DNA from: Bacillota bacterium
Lineage (GTDB): Bacteria > Bacillota > Clostridia > Lachnospirales > Lachnospiraceae
Assembly (NCBI GenBank): GCA_023439125.1
Contig: JAEXOU010000022.1
Coordinates: forward strand, 124,001 to 188,000
DNA length: 64,000 nt
Direction: 5' to 3'
The notes under the pieces are model-generated. The model was given only the letters and a program-made list of their open reading frames with translations. It did no database searches and had not been told where the DNA came from. Shown here one piece after another: positions 8,417 to 16,462 of this stretch. The position numbers and the translations under genes are program-made. The first letter of the stretch is position 1, and every line of letters starts with the position of its first letter.

Positions 8417-9673
8417 TTATTGCATCAGTTGCGAAATATTTGCTCTTTGAGTTGTATTATCAATCGCATTGATTACATCAACCTCATCTTGATTAAGCAA
8501 GTGTAAGATTCCACCAATTCCACTTCTCTTTGCATATTCGATATATTCCTGAATGGAACATCCTTCTTGATCGATAAGTAGCTCAATATTAATTCCCTCG
8601 GTTCGGAAATGTTTTGCTAATGCAATTGCCACTAACCGGCTTGAAGCATTATATAAAATAAGTGTATTCTCTGCCAAAGACTCTTGAACGAGCTTTTGTC
8701 TACTCAGAGCTACCATCAAAGAATCAACAAGAATTGCCATACCAATCGCTGGTGCTGTCTTTCCGAATTGTCCAACAAGGGAATCGTAACGTCCCCCTGT
8801 AATAATTGCATCTCCAGTTCCGTAAGTCATCGCACGAAAGATAATTCCAGTATAATAATTATATTTACTGAGCATTCCTAAATCAAACGTTATGTATTGC
8901 TCATATCCATAGCACTGCATAATCTCATAAAGACGTTCCAAACGCTTAAGAGCATTTTTCGCTCTCTCATTATGTAATGTCTCCTGTATCGAATTAATCT
9001 TATCGATTGTACCAAAAAGCTCAGGTAATTGTAAAAACACTTCTTTTAATGAGGTATCTATTTTCTTGCCATGTAAAAGCTCCTCAACTCCAAACATATT
9101 TTTATTTTCAATTAGAATACGAAGTTGTTCTACTTCCTCTTCTTCTAGACCTGCTTCCTCAATTAAACCATGAAAGAAATCTGCTTGCCCAATTTCAACT
9201 AAGAATTCCTCAAGTCCTGCCTTTTTTAAACATTCCACTGTAAGAGCAATCATCTCTGCATCTGCCTCTACAGATGCATCATTAATGAGTTCTGCACCTA
9301 ATTGCGTAGATTCTTTTAACTTGCCCTGATAGCCACTATTATTAATAAATGTGCTTCCACAATAGCATAAACGGATTGGCATCTCTTCCGTACGATAATA
9401 CTTAGCTACACATCTTGCAATGGAAGGAGTCATATCTGGGCGAAGAACTAAGGTATTACCCTCATGATCAAAAAACTTGTACATATCTTTACTTGGAACT
9501 GTACCACGTTCCTTATTAAATATATCAAAAAATTCAAACATCGGAGTTTGAATGTCATGAAATCCATATAAATGCATACATCCTCGCATTGTTTGCTCCA
9601 ATTGCATCTTTCTTGCACACTCTGAATTATAGATATCTCGAACTCCCTCAGGAGTATGTAATAACTTATCCAT
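8417..9673 (-). CDS. hisZ: ATP phosphoribosyltransferase regulatory subunit HisZ
   Basis: 418 residues resembling histidyl-tRNA synthetase without its anticodon-binding function. The opening TPEGVRDIYNSECARK and motif-2-like LVLRPDMTPSIAR are seen, followed by the ALEPAIGM-type ligand region (PAIGMAILVD). HisRS activity is unlikely because it is encoded next to short-form HisG, its usual partner for histidine feedback. GAGGAGG precedes the ATG. First gene of the his operon, directly behind a consensus promoter. Confidence 0.93.
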   Translation of the reverse strand: MDKLLHTPEGVRDIYNSECARKMQLEQTMRGCMHLYGFHDIQTPMFEFFDIFNKERGTVPSKDMYKFFDHEGNTLVLRPDMTPSIARCVAKYYRTEEMPIRLCYCGSTFINNSGYQGKLKESTQLGAELINDASVEADAEMIALTVECLKKAGLEEFLVEIGQADFFHGLIEEAGLEEEEVEQLRILIENKNMFGVEELLHGKKIDTSLKEVFLQLPELFGTIDKINSIQETLHNERAKNALKRLERLYEIMQCYGYEQYITFDLGMLSKYNYYTGIIFRAMTYGTGDAIITGGRYDSLVGQFGKTAPAIGMAILVDSLMVALSRQKLVQESLAENTLILYNASSRLVAIALAKHFRTEGINIELLIDQEGCSIQEYIEYAKRSGIGGILHLLNQDEVDVINAIDNTTQRANISQLMQ

Positions 9674-9710
9674 ATTGCCTCCTCAAGTAAATTATGATTT
9701 CACTTTACTA

Positions 9711-9734
9711 TGGTAACGTGATAATTCACTACCA
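9711..9734 (-). promoter_or_regulatory. inverted repeat in the his operon leader
   Basis: An imperfect 24-nt palindrome (TGGTA and GTGA arms pairing with TCAC and TACCA, two unpaired bases) begins about 8 nt after the predicted his transcription start. It could be a repressor operator or a small leader hairpin. No histidine-rich leader peptide or T-box was recognised. Confidence 0.4.
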
Positions 9735-9748
9735 TGCGAAGTTATCTA

Positions 9749-9777
9749 ATTATAAAGCACATCATTTCATCTGTCAA
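9749..9777 (-). promoter_or_regulatory. sigma-A promoter of the his operon
   Basis: Perfect TTGACA (9772-9777) and TATAAT (9749-9754) with a 17-nt spacer on the minus strand, about 75 nt before hisZ. A perfect consensus in front of a biosynthetic operon suggests that control is exerted by an operator or leader element rather than by weak promoter sequence. Confidence 0.92.
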
Positions 9778-9802
9778 CATATGCTAATAAAAAAGGTTAT
9801 TT

Positions 9803-10420
9803 ATGATCTCTTATAATCCAAACTCAGCAACCTCATACGCAATCCAATTTGGCAACAAAGAGCAAAATGGAATCTTTAAGCGAATGCCTCTGGACTGCAC
9901 AAACTTTATCTCCCAGTGTATCTGGGCAGGCTACGGTGGCACTGATGGTTTATCGCTTACCAATCTAGAACATATCGAGCAATTACGTCAACGAGTAGAA
10001 CGTAATTTCAGACAAACAACTATATGGTTCGGGAGAAATTATAATTCTCCTTATGATTTAGCATCAGGACCGTTTATGCGAGTAACTTCTCTTTGGGATT
10101 ATGTCGTAAGCAATCAATGGAATGGTCCACGTGCTATGGGGTTTAATAACTATAAACACTGGACAAAATTAACAGAGCAAATCGACCAAGGAGATGTGAT
10201 ACAGTTTTTCAACGAAGTCTCCAATCAATATGGTCACTCCGTAATAATTGTCTCTCCGACTCATTCCTCAATCGAAGAAGCGCTACCACATGCTTATGTA
10301 GCCCAGCATACAATGGACGCTAGTAAACGTCCATTACTGGATGTATTTCTAACCAATGGTGGACTCGAACAAGCAAAAGTGAGGTTACTAAAATTTCAGG
10401 CAACAAACTTCACAAGCTAG
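9803..10420 (+). CDS. putative amidase-domain protein (Amidase_6 type)
   Basis: 205 residues. Residues around DCTNFISQCIWAGYGG (30-45) carry the likely nucleophilic Cys of the Amidase_6 / cysteine-peptidase fold, and YGHSVIIVS near residue 143 supplies the candidate His. The family is linked to peptidoglycan or peptide hydrolysis, commonly as an exported or spore protein, but no signal peptide or membrane segment is present here. AAAGG lies 6 nt before the ATG. It is divergent from the his operon and its stop overlaps the recU stop by 4 nt tail to tail. Confidence 0.7.
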   Translation: MISYNPNSATSYAIQFGNKEQNGIFKRMPLDCTNFISQCIWAGYGGTDGLSLTNLEHIEQLRQRVERNFRQTTIWFGRNYNSPYDLASGPFMRVTSLWDYVVSNQWNGPRAMGFNNYKHWTKLTEQIDQGDVIQFFNEVSNQYGHSVIIVSPTHSSIEEALPHAYVAQHTMDASKRPLLDVFLTNGGLEQAKVRLLKFQATNFTS

Positions 10421-10959
10421 TCCTCATCATCACGAAATTCCAAATCTTTTTTTAACATATCTAAAAATGGGACAAAGACCCCTCCTTTTGACTTCATAAA
10501 AAAGTCATCCGAAAGCTCTTCTCTTTTAAAACTCTTTCTTCCTCCTGCTTTGGACCGATTCCAAAACTTAATTAACTCTTCTAATCGTAAATAGTAATAT
10601 TCGTCCTTTTTTGTATAATTGATTAGGAAAAAGGCAATACCACCTTGCCCTTCAAAATCTTTCATAAAGTCTACCTGATGTTCATGTATATTTGCAAGAG
10701 AAAATGTATCAACTGCACATTCCTTTGCATCAAAACAAACTGGAATTCCTTGAACAACACCAATATAATCAACTGTACTTTTTTGTTCAAAATATGCTAA
10801 TGTGATATGGCGTTTTTCTTTATCAATCTGAATTGGAGTAATTGGAGTAGGAACTTTTTGAATCAAAGCCAATCGATTATCCCTATATTTTTCAATTGTG
10901 AGATTAATCATCTCCTCGAATGCCGACCCACGTAACCCTCTTGAATTCCAAGATGGCAT
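10417..10959 (-). CDS. recU: Holliday junction resolvase RecU family
   Basis: 180 residues. The order RGSAFEEMINLT, then VPTPITPI, then STVDYIGVVQGIPVCFDAKEC with the acidic catalytic cluster, then HEHQVDFMKDF and LIKFWNRSKAGGRKS, matches RecU of Firmicutes. It cleaves four-way junctions in recombinational repair and segregation. The usual pbp neighbour is not present. GGGAGGTGG precedes the ATG. Last gene of the rsmF-like to recU run, 29 nt after the pseudouridine synthase gene. Confidence 0.88.
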   Translation of the reverse strand: MPSWNSRGLRGSAFEEMINLTIEKYRDNRLALIQKVPTPITPIQIDKEKRHITLAYFEQKSTVDYIGVVQGIPVCFDAKECAVDTFSLANIHEHQVDFMKDFEGQGGIAFFLINYTKKDEYYYLRLEELIKFWNRSKAGGRKSFKREELSDDFFMKSKGGVFVPFLDMLKKDLEFRDDED

Positions 10960-10988
10960 AAGTCCACCTCCCTATATATATTTTCTAA

Positions 10989-11996
10989 TTATCTATGAAT
11001 CAGCTTTTTCTCAACCTCTTTGAACTTCTTTGGTGGATCACAGACAAATATTTGATTGCTAAGATTTGCACATGTACCTAGAAGCCTCGGAAATTCTAAA
11101 CGATATGCATGCAGAAGCTGATAATCAACACCAAATTTAGCTTTCACCATTTGATTTGTCGTTAAGTCTCCATATTTGTAATCACCGACAAGCGGATGGC
11201 CGATGCTAGCTAGATGAGCACGTATCTGATGCGTTTTACCAGTAATCAGTAAAACCTCTAACAACGTATAACCATTAGCAGTTTCAATTGGCTCATATTG
11301 TGTCTCAATATAGGAACCAATATCTGCATCCGATTTGCTCACTGCGCTGTCTGTCAGCTCCTCTAATTGTAGTGGACTTACTGTTACTTTATTGTTTTTT
11401 TGATCTTTGGTCAAATAACCTGCGATTTTTTCACCATGCTTCATTTCGCCCTTCACAATACATCGATAGAATTTATGAAGAGAACGTTGCTGAAACAATT
11501 CTGCCATCTCTTGTAGACCAGGCAGGCTTTTTCCTGCTACTACAATTCCACTTGTATTACGGTCCAAGCGATTGCAGATGGATGGCTTAAATGTCATTAA
11601 CTCCTGTTTTGTTAATGCATTCGTATCCAATAAATATGCAATCACCATCTCAACTAAGGAAACATCTTTTTTTTCTGCTCGCTGGGAAAGCACTCCAACT
11701 GGTTTGTTAATTAAGAGAATGTTCTCATCCTCATATAAAACATCTAACTTTGAGCTTACCTGTACCACTTCAACTTCCTCACGAAAGCTCTGAATGGTTT
11801 CTTCTGCAAGGAATAATCGAATGATATCACCTTCTAAAAGCTTCTCATTACCTTCTGCTTTCTTTGCATTGAGTGTTATATTTTTCTTTCGAAGCATTTT
11901 ATAAAAAAAGCTTTTTGGTGCTTTACTCATATATTTTGCAAGCCATTTGTCAAGTCTTTGCCCCGCTTCATTTTTTACGATCTCTATTTCTCTCAC
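10989..11996 (-). CDS. RluA-family pseudouridine synthase with S4 domain
   Basis: 335 residues from the GTG at 11994-11996, chosen because GAGG lies 8 nt upstream; a longer frame overlaps the preceding gene. An S4 RNA-binding domain (about 1-80, RLDKWLAKYM) is followed by the catalytic domain with ICNRLDRNTSGIVVAGK, whose Asp is the pseudouridylation nucleophile, and GKTHQIRAHLASIGHPLVGDYKYG. Likely targets a position in 23S rRNA (RluC/RluD class); the exact uridine cannot be told from sequence. Confidence 0.9.
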   Translation of the reverse strand: MREIEIVKNEAGQRLDKWLAKYMSKAPKSFFYKMLRKKNITLNAKKAEGNEKLLEGDIIRLFLAEETIQSFREEVEVVQVSSKLDVLYEDENILLINKPVGVLSQRAEKKDVSLVEMVIAYLLDTNALTKQELMTFKPSICNRLDRNTSGIVVAGKSLPGLQEMAELFQQRSLHKFYRCIVKGEMKHGEKIAGYLTKDQKNNKVTVSPLQLEELTDSAVSKSDADIGSYIETQYEPIETANGYTLLEVLLITGKTHQIRAHLASIGHPLVGDYKYGDLTTNQMVKAKFGVDYQLLHAYRLEFPRLLGTCANLSNQIFVCDPPKKFKEVEKKLIHR

Positions 11997-12013
11997 TGGA
12001 AAAACCTCATTCT

Positions 12014-12577
12014 TTATACCATTAATGATTGTAAAAACTTCTTCCACTCAGTACGGGATTCGTCTTCAACCTCGTTATGTTCTACTACCTTCAACTGATG
12101 AACAAAGGAAGCTTCATCTTCATATATCTTAGCCTTTAATGCAAAGCAATGGGACTCAAAGCCTTTGTTTAAGTAATTTTCAATATAAGTACGATTCTCA
12201 TTTTTTTTACCAATCAAACCAATTGCTTTATTACCAGCTAGAACTAAGATTGCAAGGTTCAAGACCTTTTGTTCCGAAGTAAATACGATATCGCTAAAGA
12301 CGACATCCTGTTCCTTCGTATTTGCAATTAGCCTTTCATACGTAGCATCCTCAACTGAATGGTAAGGTGCTAGGACAATAAAACTAACCATCTTTTTCGC
12401 AGCTGGTAAGACTACCAACACCGCAATGATTGTGAAAATATTTGATTTGTTCCAGTCGTTCAAAGCCAACCCTATGATAAAGATTGCAGCTGCAATCGAA
12501 AACATTGCAATTGTCTTGATTAACTGTGCTTTTTTTCTCATTCTTATATACCCATGTTCACCTTTTGAAACTTTCAT
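12014..12577 (-). CDS. conserved two-helix membrane protein of unknown function
   Basis: 187 residues. Two hydrophobic stretches (about 20-40 and 45-66, the second IFTIIAVLVVLPAAKKMVSF) are followed by a roughly 110-residue soluble domain rich in Val, Ile and Glu, with no motif I recognise. GGAGGG is 6 nt before the ATG, and only 1 nt separates it from the HAD gene, so translation is probably coupled. Placed between a phosphatase and a pseudouridine synthase; the neighbours do not reveal a role. Confidence 0.75.
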   Translation of the reverse strand: MKVSKGEHGYIRMRKKAQLIKTIAMFSIAAAIFIIGLALNDWNKSNIFTIIAVLVVLPAAKKMVSFIVLAPYHSVEDATYERLIANTKEQDVVFSDIVFTSEQKVLNLAILVLAGNKAIGLIGKKNENRTYIENYLNKGFESHCFALKAKIYEDEASFVHQLKVVEHNEVEDESRTEWKKFLQSLMV

Positions 12578-12578
12578 C

Positions 12579-13205
12579 TTAGTCCCTCCAGTAATCCGCT
12601 AATCGCTTCTTTTCTTCTGTGAGTGATTTTGAAAAATCATCATACACAGCACAAACTTTCATTCCTGCGTTTTTCCCAGCCATAATCCCAAATGGAATGT
12701 CTTCAAATACTAAGCAGTCTTTTGGCTCTACCCCTAAACATTGAGCTACTAATAAATAAATGTCTGGTGCTGGCTTCCCCTTTGCAACTTCACAAGATGT
12801 ATGAATCTCATCAAAATATTCACCTATATTTAAACTTTCAATAACGGCATCCACCAATTCTCTCGAATTACTTGTCGCTATCCCAGTTTTTATCCCTCTC
12901 TGCTTTAAATCAATTAAAAGCTCTAACATACCATCCTTCAAGGGAACTTCATGTTGATACTTATCAAGTGCCATTGCATTCCAATCTTCCTTGATTTTCT
13001 CAATCGGAACAGGTAAATTGAATTTTTCTTTAAAATAACAGGCGGTTTCTGTAAAACTCATTCCTTCAATCTCTTTTTGTATCTTGTCTGGGCATTCATA
13101 TCCATAACGACCTAAATATTCGATATCGATTTCTTTCCACATCCACATGGAATCAACTAATGTCCCATCCAAATCAAAAATGACTGCTTTTACTCCTTCA
13201 AGCAT
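12579..13205 (-). CDS. HAD-superfamily hydrolase, beta-phosphoglucomutase-like subfamily
   Basis: 208 residues. All four HAD motifs are visible: FDLDGTLVDS near residue 10, IATSNS near 110, KGKPAPDIY near 143, and VFEDIPFGIMAGKNAG near 165. An alpha-helical cap lies between motifs I and II, which places it in subfamily IA. Substrate may be a sugar phosphate or nucleotide, but this is not determined by the sequence. It follows the rsuA-like gene by 13 nt. Confidence 0.85.
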   Translation of the reverse strand: MLEGVKAVIFDLDGTLVDSMWMWKEIDIEYLGRYGYECPDKIQKEIEGMSFTETACYFKEKFNLPVPIEKIKEDWNAMALDKYQHEVPLKDGMLELLIDLKQRGIKTGIATSNSRELVDAVIESLNIGEYFDEIHTSCEVAKGKPAPDIYLLVAQCLGVEPKDCLVFEDIPFGIMAGKNAGMKVCAVYDDFSKSLTEEKKRLADYWRD

Positions 13206-13218
13206 ATTTAATAACCCC

Positions 13219-13941
13219 TTATCCTAATAATTTAATTTCTTCTTTGGTAAGACTGCGATATTCCCCTAATGCAAGAGTCTCATCCAGTTTTAACTTACCC
13301 ATCGAGAGTCTCTTAAGATAAATCACTTCTTTCCCAACTGCTTCAAACATACGCTTAACCTGATGAAATTTACCCTCACAAATTGTGATATTGATCTCAG
13401 ATATCTCACCTGCTTTTATTATATCAAGTTTAGCCGGCATTGCTGTAAAGTCTTCATCTATGACTAGGCCCTTGGCAAATAAGAGTTGGTCCTCTTTTGT
13501 TACCCTTCCTTGAATCTTAGCATAATACACCTTGTCTACATGTTTTTTCGGTGATAGTAAACGATGTGCCAGTTCGCCATCATTCGTAATCAATAACAAT
13601 CCTTCTGTATCTTTATCTAGTCTTCCGACAGGGAACAAGTCTTTTCTTGCCGCTGTTTCAATTAAGTCAACCACTGTTTTTGTAAATTTATCACTAGATG
13701 CAGAAACAACCCCTGCTGGTTTATTCAACATATAATATTCAAAGCTTGCATATGCTACTTTTACGTTATCTACGCACACTTCACTATCAGTAACGGATAC
13801 TTTTTGCTCTGGACGTTTCGTTACCTCTCCATCCACAGTAACTCGCCCTTTCCGTATGAATTCTTTTACTTCAGTTCGAGTTCCAACTTTTAAGTCAGCA
13901 AGGAACTTATCCAAACGAAGTGATTGTTTTACTTCATTCAT
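13219..13941 (-). CDS. RsuA-family pseudouridine synthase
   Basis: 240 residues. N-terminal S4 domain (LRLDKFLADLKVGTRTEVKEFI) and catalytic domain with YYMLNKPAGVVS and GRLDKDTEGLLLITNDG carrying the catalytic Asp. C-terminal CEGKFHQVKRMFEAVGKEV is typical of RsuA, which modifies position 516 of 16S rRNA in Escherichia coli; RluB/RluE/RluF remain possible. With the neighbouring RsmF-like and RluA-like enzymes it makes this a small rRNA-modification cluster. Confidence 0.9.
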   Translation of the reverse strand: MNEVKQSLRLDKFLADLKVGTRTEVKEFIRKGRVTVDGEVTKRPEQKVSVTDSEVCVDNVKVAYASFEYYMLNKPAGVVSASSDKFTKTVVDLIETAARKDLFPVGRLDKDTEGLLLITNDGELAHRLLSPKKHVDKVYYAKIQGRVTKEDQLLFAKGLVIDEDFTAMPAKLDIIKAGEISEINITICEGKFHQVKRMFEAVGKEVIYLKRLSMGKLKLDETLALGEYRSLTKEEIKLLG

Positions 13942-13974
13942 ATTGATCTATCCTATCTTCTTGTTATCTAAAAA

Positions 13975-15441
13975 TCACATCCATCTCCATCCAGGTAAAT
14001 ACTTATTTTTAAAGGATTTCTTGTTTAGTTTTCCCCATCCAAGTGGAAAACCTTCTACACATACAAGAACCCATCCATCCTTACATTTTTCGTCTTTTAC
14101 ATCAATGGATTCACATTTTAAATATCGAATGACATCCTCATCCTCTATACTTAAATTATACACATTATCATAATCAGTTACTTTCAAAGAACTTGCTAAC
14201 GCTTGACTTGGTTCAAATCGATTTTTCTTCATTTCTCCAAGCAATAAACCAGAACGTAAGACACGTAAACCTTTTAAGTCAACGATTCCTTCTGGTAATA
14301 AGAACAAACGATCCTCACGAACTGTAATTCTACTATAGTCAATCTTAAAGTGCAAGGAATCAAGAAACTGTCTTGCCTCTTCTGAAATCAATTTTTGCTC
14401 TTTTATCGGAACAACATAGGATGAATCGTTCTGTTCTATGCCCCCTCGTTTCTTTAATAAGGTTACAAAGTGTCCCTCTCCTTCAAGCTTGTGAGGCCAT
14501 AAGCGAATGCATTGCTTTAGATATTCTTGTCCATCGGCCCATTCAGGATGTCCAAATGCAAAACCTTCATAAGATACATTGTCTCTTTTACTCATTTGAA
14601 GAAGTCTTAATTTGTCTTCCTCATCTAAAGTTTTCATAACCTCATCTGTAACAGAATCCATGATTGCTGGAACTACCTCTAACTCAGGAAACATCTCATG
14701 AATATAAGCAATCGTTCCTTCGTTCTCCTCAGGTGAGAATGTACAAGTGGAATAAAGCAAGTAACCACCTGGTTTTAACATCGAAACAGCAAAAGGTAAT
14801 ATCTCCTTTTGAAGTTTATTGTAATATTCAACGCCATACTGCTCCCAGTTTTTAATGATGGAAGGACTCTTTCGAAACATGCCTTCTCCAGAACATGGGG
14901 CATCAACTAAGATTTTATCAAAGTAACCAGAAAAGCTTTCAGCAAGTTTTGAAGGCGATTCACTTACGACAACAGCATTGCGTACACCAAACAACTCAAT
15001 GTTCTTTAACAATGCCTTTGCTCTTGAATTACTAATATCATTCGCTACTAATAATCCTTCTCCTGCTAAACGTGCAGCAAGCTCCGTACTTTTACCGCCC
15101 GGAGCTGCACATAAATCTAAAACCTTATCACCCGGACAAACTGGCAATAAACTTGCTGGTGTCATAGCGCTTGGTTCTTGAATATAATATAAACCGCCAA
15201 AATAATAAGGATGACGTGCTGGTTGATCTGATTCATTATAATAAAAACCATTTGGAATAAATGGTACCCTGCGAATCTCATAAGGGCTTATTTTTTCAAA
15301 GTCGTCCGGTGATAACTTTAAGGAGTTCACACGAAGTCCTCCTCGATGTTTATCTTCAAAACATCTTTCGTATTCCTGGTACTCGTCACCGAGCAGCTGC
15401 TCCATCTTCGTACTAAATTCAATCGGTAACTTAATTCTCAT
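13975..15441 (-). CDS. RsmB/NOP-family rRNA (cytosine-5) methyltransferase, RsmF-like
   Basis: 488 residues. Residues about 100-130 hold the SAM-binding CAAPGGKSTELAARL; DAPCSGEGMFRKSP and the catalytic-cysteine segment YSTCTFSPEENEG follow. The last roughly 170 residues, including GFPLGWGKLNKKSFKNKYLPGW at the end, fit the RsmF C-terminal PUA-like module. It probably makes m5C in 16S rRNA. First gene of the 15.4-to-10.4-kb minus-strand run. Confidence 0.9.
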   Translation of the reverse strand: MRIKLPIEFSTKMEQLLGDEYQEYERCFEDKHRGGLRVNSLKLSPDDFEKISPYEIRRVPFIPNGFYYNESDQPARHPYYFGGLYYIQEPSAMTPASLLPVCPGDKVLDLCAAPGGKSTELAARLAGEGLLVANDISNSRAKALLKNIELFGVRNAVVVSESPSKLAESFSGYFDKILVDAPCSGEGMFRKSPSIIKNWEQYGVEYYNKLQKEILPFAVSMLKPGGYLLYSTCTFSPEENEGTIAYIHEMFPELEVVPAIMDSVTDEVMKTLDEEDKLRLLQMSKRDNVSYEGFAFGHPEWADGQEYLKQCIRLWPHKLEGEGHFVTLLKKRGGIEQNDSSYVVPIKEQKLISEEARQFLDSLHFKIDYSRITVREDRLFLLPEGIVDLKGLRVLRSGLLLGEMKKNRFEPSQALASSLKVTDYDNVYNLSIEDEDVIRYLKCESIDVKDEKCKDGWVLVCVEGFPLGWGKLNKKSFKNKYLPGWRWM

Positions 15442-15516
15442 TCCCTTCGTGCCCTAAACATTCCAACATCTTGAAACGTATAACCTTTCTTCATCATTTA
15501 TCATCATTATTGATGT

Positions 15517-15551
15517 AAGCTTCGCACTTTATAACCTAAAATGCGAAGCTT
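15517..15551. repeat. inverted repeat between the alarmone synthetase and rsmF-like genes
   Basis: 10-bp perfect arms (15517-15526 with 15542-15551) enclosing 15 nt. The T-rich flank is on the plus strand and there is no plus-strand gene to terminate, so the role as a minus-strand terminator of the upstream unit is only possible. Confidence 0.4.
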
Positions 15552-15630
15552 TAGTTATTTTTTATTATTCTATCATACTTTAACTATGAATTATCTGTTA
15601 TTTTATAGAAAATATAACTTTATGTTCTTA

Positions 15631-16434
15631 CTAGTGCAGACTTTGTGCACGGTAGCCTTCGCTGATAATATCAAGTTCCTTATTAAAGCGCTCTAATTGC
15701 TTTAAATCTTCACTTTCGTAAATCCGAAAAAACTCATCCTGAATTTTTACAACTTCGCGTTTATTTGCTACCTTATACAAATTTTGAATATTCGTCAATA
15801 TGTCTGAAACAATATTAGCACGTATATTAAATGAATTCTGAGCATCCATAATTTCACCACGTACAGAAGACATTTCATCATCTAGAACAACAATAGCATC
15901 CGCTGCATTATGAAGTCTATGGCGCAATACGTCCGGCATATTATGTTTGTACTTATATTGTAAGGAGTGTTCAATCGTTGCCCAAAAATTCATAGCAAGT
16001 GTACGTATCTGAATTTCGGCATGTATTTTTTTAGGGCCATAAAGAGTTTCTACTGTGTAGGTAACAATTAAGTGATAGCTACGATATCCACTTGTCTTTT
16101 TATGTGTAATATAATCTTTCTCACTAATGATTTCCATATCCGAGCGATTACGAATCAGTTCAGCAACTTTATAGATATCATCAATAAATTGGCAAATAAT
16201 ACGAATACCAGCAATATCCTCAATCGTTTTTTCCATATCCTCTAATGATATGTTTTTCTTTTGAGCTTTCTCTAGAATACTTGAAATTGTTTTCACTCTT
16301 CCAGTAACTTGCTCAATCGGCGAATACATACCTGCCTTACGATAAGATTCTATAATATGATTAAACTTAACTGTCATCTCATCAACAGCCAAAGCATAAG
16401 GTTCTAAAATTTCTCTCCAAAGTTGTATCTCCAT
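15631..16434 (-). CDS. relQ: small alarmone synthetase, RelQ/SAS1 type
   Basis: 267 residues, synthetase domain only, no HD hydrolase or TGS/ACT regions. Motifs: VTGRVKTISSILEK, DIAGIRIICQF, HKKTSGYRSYHLIV and AEIQIRTLAMNFWATIEHSLQYKY. These are the (p)ppGpp synthetase residues that transfer pyrophosphate from ATP to GTP or GDP. The ATG at 16432-16434 has GGGAGG 8 nt upstream, so it was preferred over the start five codons earlier. It lies 28 nt after an LCP gene and is probably cotranscribed, suggesting an envelope-stress link. Confidence 0.92.
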   Translation of the reverse strand: MEIQLWREILEPYALAVDEMTVKFNHIIESYRKAGMYSPIEQVTGRVKTISSILEKAQKKNISLEDMEKTIEDIAGIRIICQFIDDIYKVAELIRNRSDMEIISEKDYITHKKTSGYRSYHLIVTYTVETLYGPKKIHAEIQIRTLAMNFWATIEHSLQYKYKHNMPDVLRHRLHNAADAIVVLDDEMSSVRGEIMDAQNSFNIRANIVSDILTNIQNLYKVANKREVVKIQDEFFRIYESEDLKQLERFNKELDIISEGYRAQSLH

Positions 16435-16462
16435 ATAGTTGCCTCCCATTATTGCTCATTAC

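Noticed and set aside
8417..9673. Histidyl-tRNA synthetase
   Set aside because: The class II core is similar, but the neighbour is short-form HisG and the C-terminus does not match an anticodon-binding domain, so HisZ fits better.
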